A stretch of DNA of 64,000 bases from positions 1-64,000 of the forward strand of contig QIBA01000028.1 in assembly GCA_003225175.1 (NCBI GenBank), given 5' to 3'. The position numbers and the translations under genes are program-made. Each line of letters opens with the position of its first letter. Within the stretch, counting starts at the first letter, position 1. Source of the stretch: Acidobacteriota bacterium (lineage in GTDB: Bacteria > Acidobacteriota > Terriglobia > Terriglobales > Acidobacteriaceae). The notes under the pieces were generated by a model, which worked only from the letters and a program-made list of their open reading frames with translations, did not search any database and was not told the DNA's origin. Positions 62,946 through 64,000 of this stretch are shown here, in pieces.

Positions 62946-63725
62946 ATGTCCCAGGCCCTGCTCCAGCGGCTCACGCACAAGCACCAGAGTCTAGGCAACT
63001 TTCGGTATTACGACATACTGGTACACATCTTCGTCGTAGTGCTGCTGATCTCCAACCTCGTCGGGTCGAAGATCTGCGCGATTGGACCGTTCCGGATCTC
63101 TGGCGCACAGCTGCTTTTCCCAATCACTTACATCTTTGGGGATGTCTTCACCGAAGTCTATGGATACTCGGGTTCGAGGCGCGCAATCTGGATCGGCTTT
63201 TTTGCTTCTGGACTCATGGCTTTCATGGGCTTCGTTACTGTTCACATCCCGCCAGCGCCGGATTGGCCAAACCAGCATGCCTTCGAAATCATCTTCAACT
63301 TCGTTCCGCGGATGGTGGCAGCAAGCCTAATCGCTTTCTGGTGCGGTGAGTTCGCGAACTCCTACACGCTGGCACGAATGAAGCTGCTCACAGAAGGACG
63401 CTGGCTGTGGACGCGAACTGTGGGATCTACGGTGGTGGGGCAAGCTGTGGACACCACTATCGTCATGTTTCTCGCATTCGGCGGCACTCTGAATCCGAAA
63501 TTGATCTTGAACCTGATCGGCTCAGGATATCTTGGCAAAGTGCTCTATGAGGTTCTGGCGACACCGTTGACGTACTTGGTTGTTAACTTTCTTAAGCGGA
63601 CTGAAGGTGTGGACGTGTACGACACACACACGGACTTTAATCCTTTCTCAAAGGAAAAGCCGGGAGAGACGGAGATCGCCACGCCATTAAAAGCCGAGTC
63701 AGTGGCGGCTGTGGGAAGCAAGTAG
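62946..63725 (+). CDS. yhhQ: Queuosine precursor transporter (YhhQ/VUT family)
   Basis: 259 residues from the ATG at 62946, with about six membrane helices (ILVHIFVVVLLISNLVGSK, GAQLLFPITYIFGDVFTEVYGYSGSRRAIW, GFFASGLMAFMGFVTVHIP and others). The family patterns GDVFTEVYG and TVGSTVVGQAVDTTIVMFLAF are intact. E. coli YhhQ imports preQ0/preQ1 for the tRNA base queuosine. A Lys/Glu-rich tail is extra. It follows the peroxiredoxin gene on the same strand after 68 bp. Confidence 0.92.
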   Translation: MSQALLQRLTHKHQSLGNFRYYDILVHIFVVVLLISNLVGSKICAIGPFRISGAQLLFPITYIFGDVFTEVYGYSGSRRAIWIGFFASGLMAFMGFVTVHIPPAPDWPNQHAFEIIFNFVPRMVAASLIAFWCGEFANSYTLARMKLLTEGRWLWTRTVGSTVVGQAVDTTIVMFLAFGGTLNPKLILNLIGSGYLGKVLYEVLATPLTYLVVNFLKRTEGVDVYDTHTDFNPFSKEKPGETEIATPLKAESVAAVGSK

Positions 63726-63737
63726 CAGTAAGGCCAG

Positions 63738-64000
63738 TTATCTCAGTTCGGGTTTGGGAAGCGGACTGTCGCTGCGAGTGATGGTTCCATCGCTGTTGAC
63801 CTTCATCACCATCAGCACTTTGTCGTCAGCCTGGATGCCGTGGCACCACTGATTTACTTCCGTCAGCACGGCCTCGACGATTCCCTGAGCAGTGTTACCG
63901 CGATTCTTTAACACAGAAGCGGCCAGCTTCTCCGATCCGAACTCTTCGTCATTCTGGTTGCAAGCCTCCAGAATCCCATCTGTGCAGCAGACTAGGATGT
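63738..64000 (-). CDS. SpoIIE/PP2C-type serine phosphatase, 3' part (cut by window end)
   Basis: The minus-strand frame ends at TAA 63738-63740 and runs off the window. The visible ~87 residues read LVCCTDGILEACNQNDEEFG, then IQADDKVLMVMKV near the end. The T-D-G-I-x-E-A and D-D-x-x-x-M-V-M-K-V patterns are the last two motifs of the SpoIIE/RsbU phosphatase domain, with metal-binding Asp residues. It probably dephosphorylates an anti-anti-sigma-type partner. The input domain lies outside the window. Confidence 0.8.
   Translation of the reverse strand, partial: ILVCCTDGILEACNQNDEEFGSEKLAASVLKNRGNTAQGIVEAVLTEVNQWCHGIQADDKVLMVMKVNSDGTITRSDSPLPKPELR

Overview
The window is a chromosomal segment with moderately high GC content, and it almost certainly comes from an Acidobacteriota genome of the Terriglobia / Candidatus Koribacter type. 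Three kinds of evidence point there: a 1177-residue Oar-like TonB-dependent receptor with an N-terminal carboxypeptidase-regulatory-like domain, several acidobacterial-looking proteins (DUF2934, PilZ proteins, FecR with Ig-like domains, secreted proteins of unknown function), and dispersed intergenic inverted repeats. The cell is Gram-negative in plan, with OmpH/Skp, BamD, OmpA-like, TonB and AsmA proteins. No phage, CRISPR array, rRNA or convincing tRNA was seen.

Layout. 0.3-2.4 kb: dus (with an odd internal repeat insertion), rpmE and a cold-shock gene, all on the minus strand. 2.9-11.3 kb: envelope genes (ompH/skp, tonB, aldo/keto reductase, a YfgM-like TPR protein, a secreted unknown, AsmA, a small membrane protein), then a broken four-helix-bundle gene. 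11.9-16.8 kb: fabD, a receiver-PilZ fusion, a DsbA-like oxidoreductase and an OmpA-family protein. 16.9-23.5 kb: aroC-def, two proteins sharing a zinc-binding module (one fused to PilZ), HNH nuclease, comF and the primary sigma factor. 23.9-30.6 kb: a Tat-exported sulfatase divergent from the large TonB-dependent receptor, then a TPR protein. 31.4-40.3 kb: YacL-type PIN/TRAM protein, GNAT, thiL, M23 peptidase, YjbQ, DUF2934, a selenocysteine thioredoxin, PilZ and DUF763. 40.3-46 kb: NtrY-like kinase, alanine dehydrogenase, aldehyde dehydrogenase. 46.1-57.2 kb: FecR-like protein, the rod-shape operon mreB-mreC-mreD-mrdA-rodA, and an RNase E/G with a huge insertion. 57.4-64 kb: BamD, rpe, a phosphodiesterase, a secreted unknown, a selenocysteine peroxiredoxin, the queuosine-precursor transporter and the end of a SpoIIE-type phosphatase.

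The main finding is two genes that look broken by one in-frame UGA but read through as selenoproteins. At 37391-37981 a thioredoxin-fold protein has UGA exactly at the first position of its CxxC site (U-G-A-C). It is followed at the right distance by a perfect 7-bp hairpin with GG in its loop. At 62410-62877 a Bcp/PrxQ-type peroxiredoxin has UGA exactly at the peroxidatic cysteine (P-G-U-T-x-E-A-C), also followed by a plausible SECIS hairpin. A gene finder using the standard code would split or discard both. Other points of note are the three 54-bp repeats inside dus, a probable CTG start for rpe, the ~500-residue insertion in the S1 domain of RNase E/G with three copies of an LPGES-KYR motif, and several families of intergenic inverted repeats.
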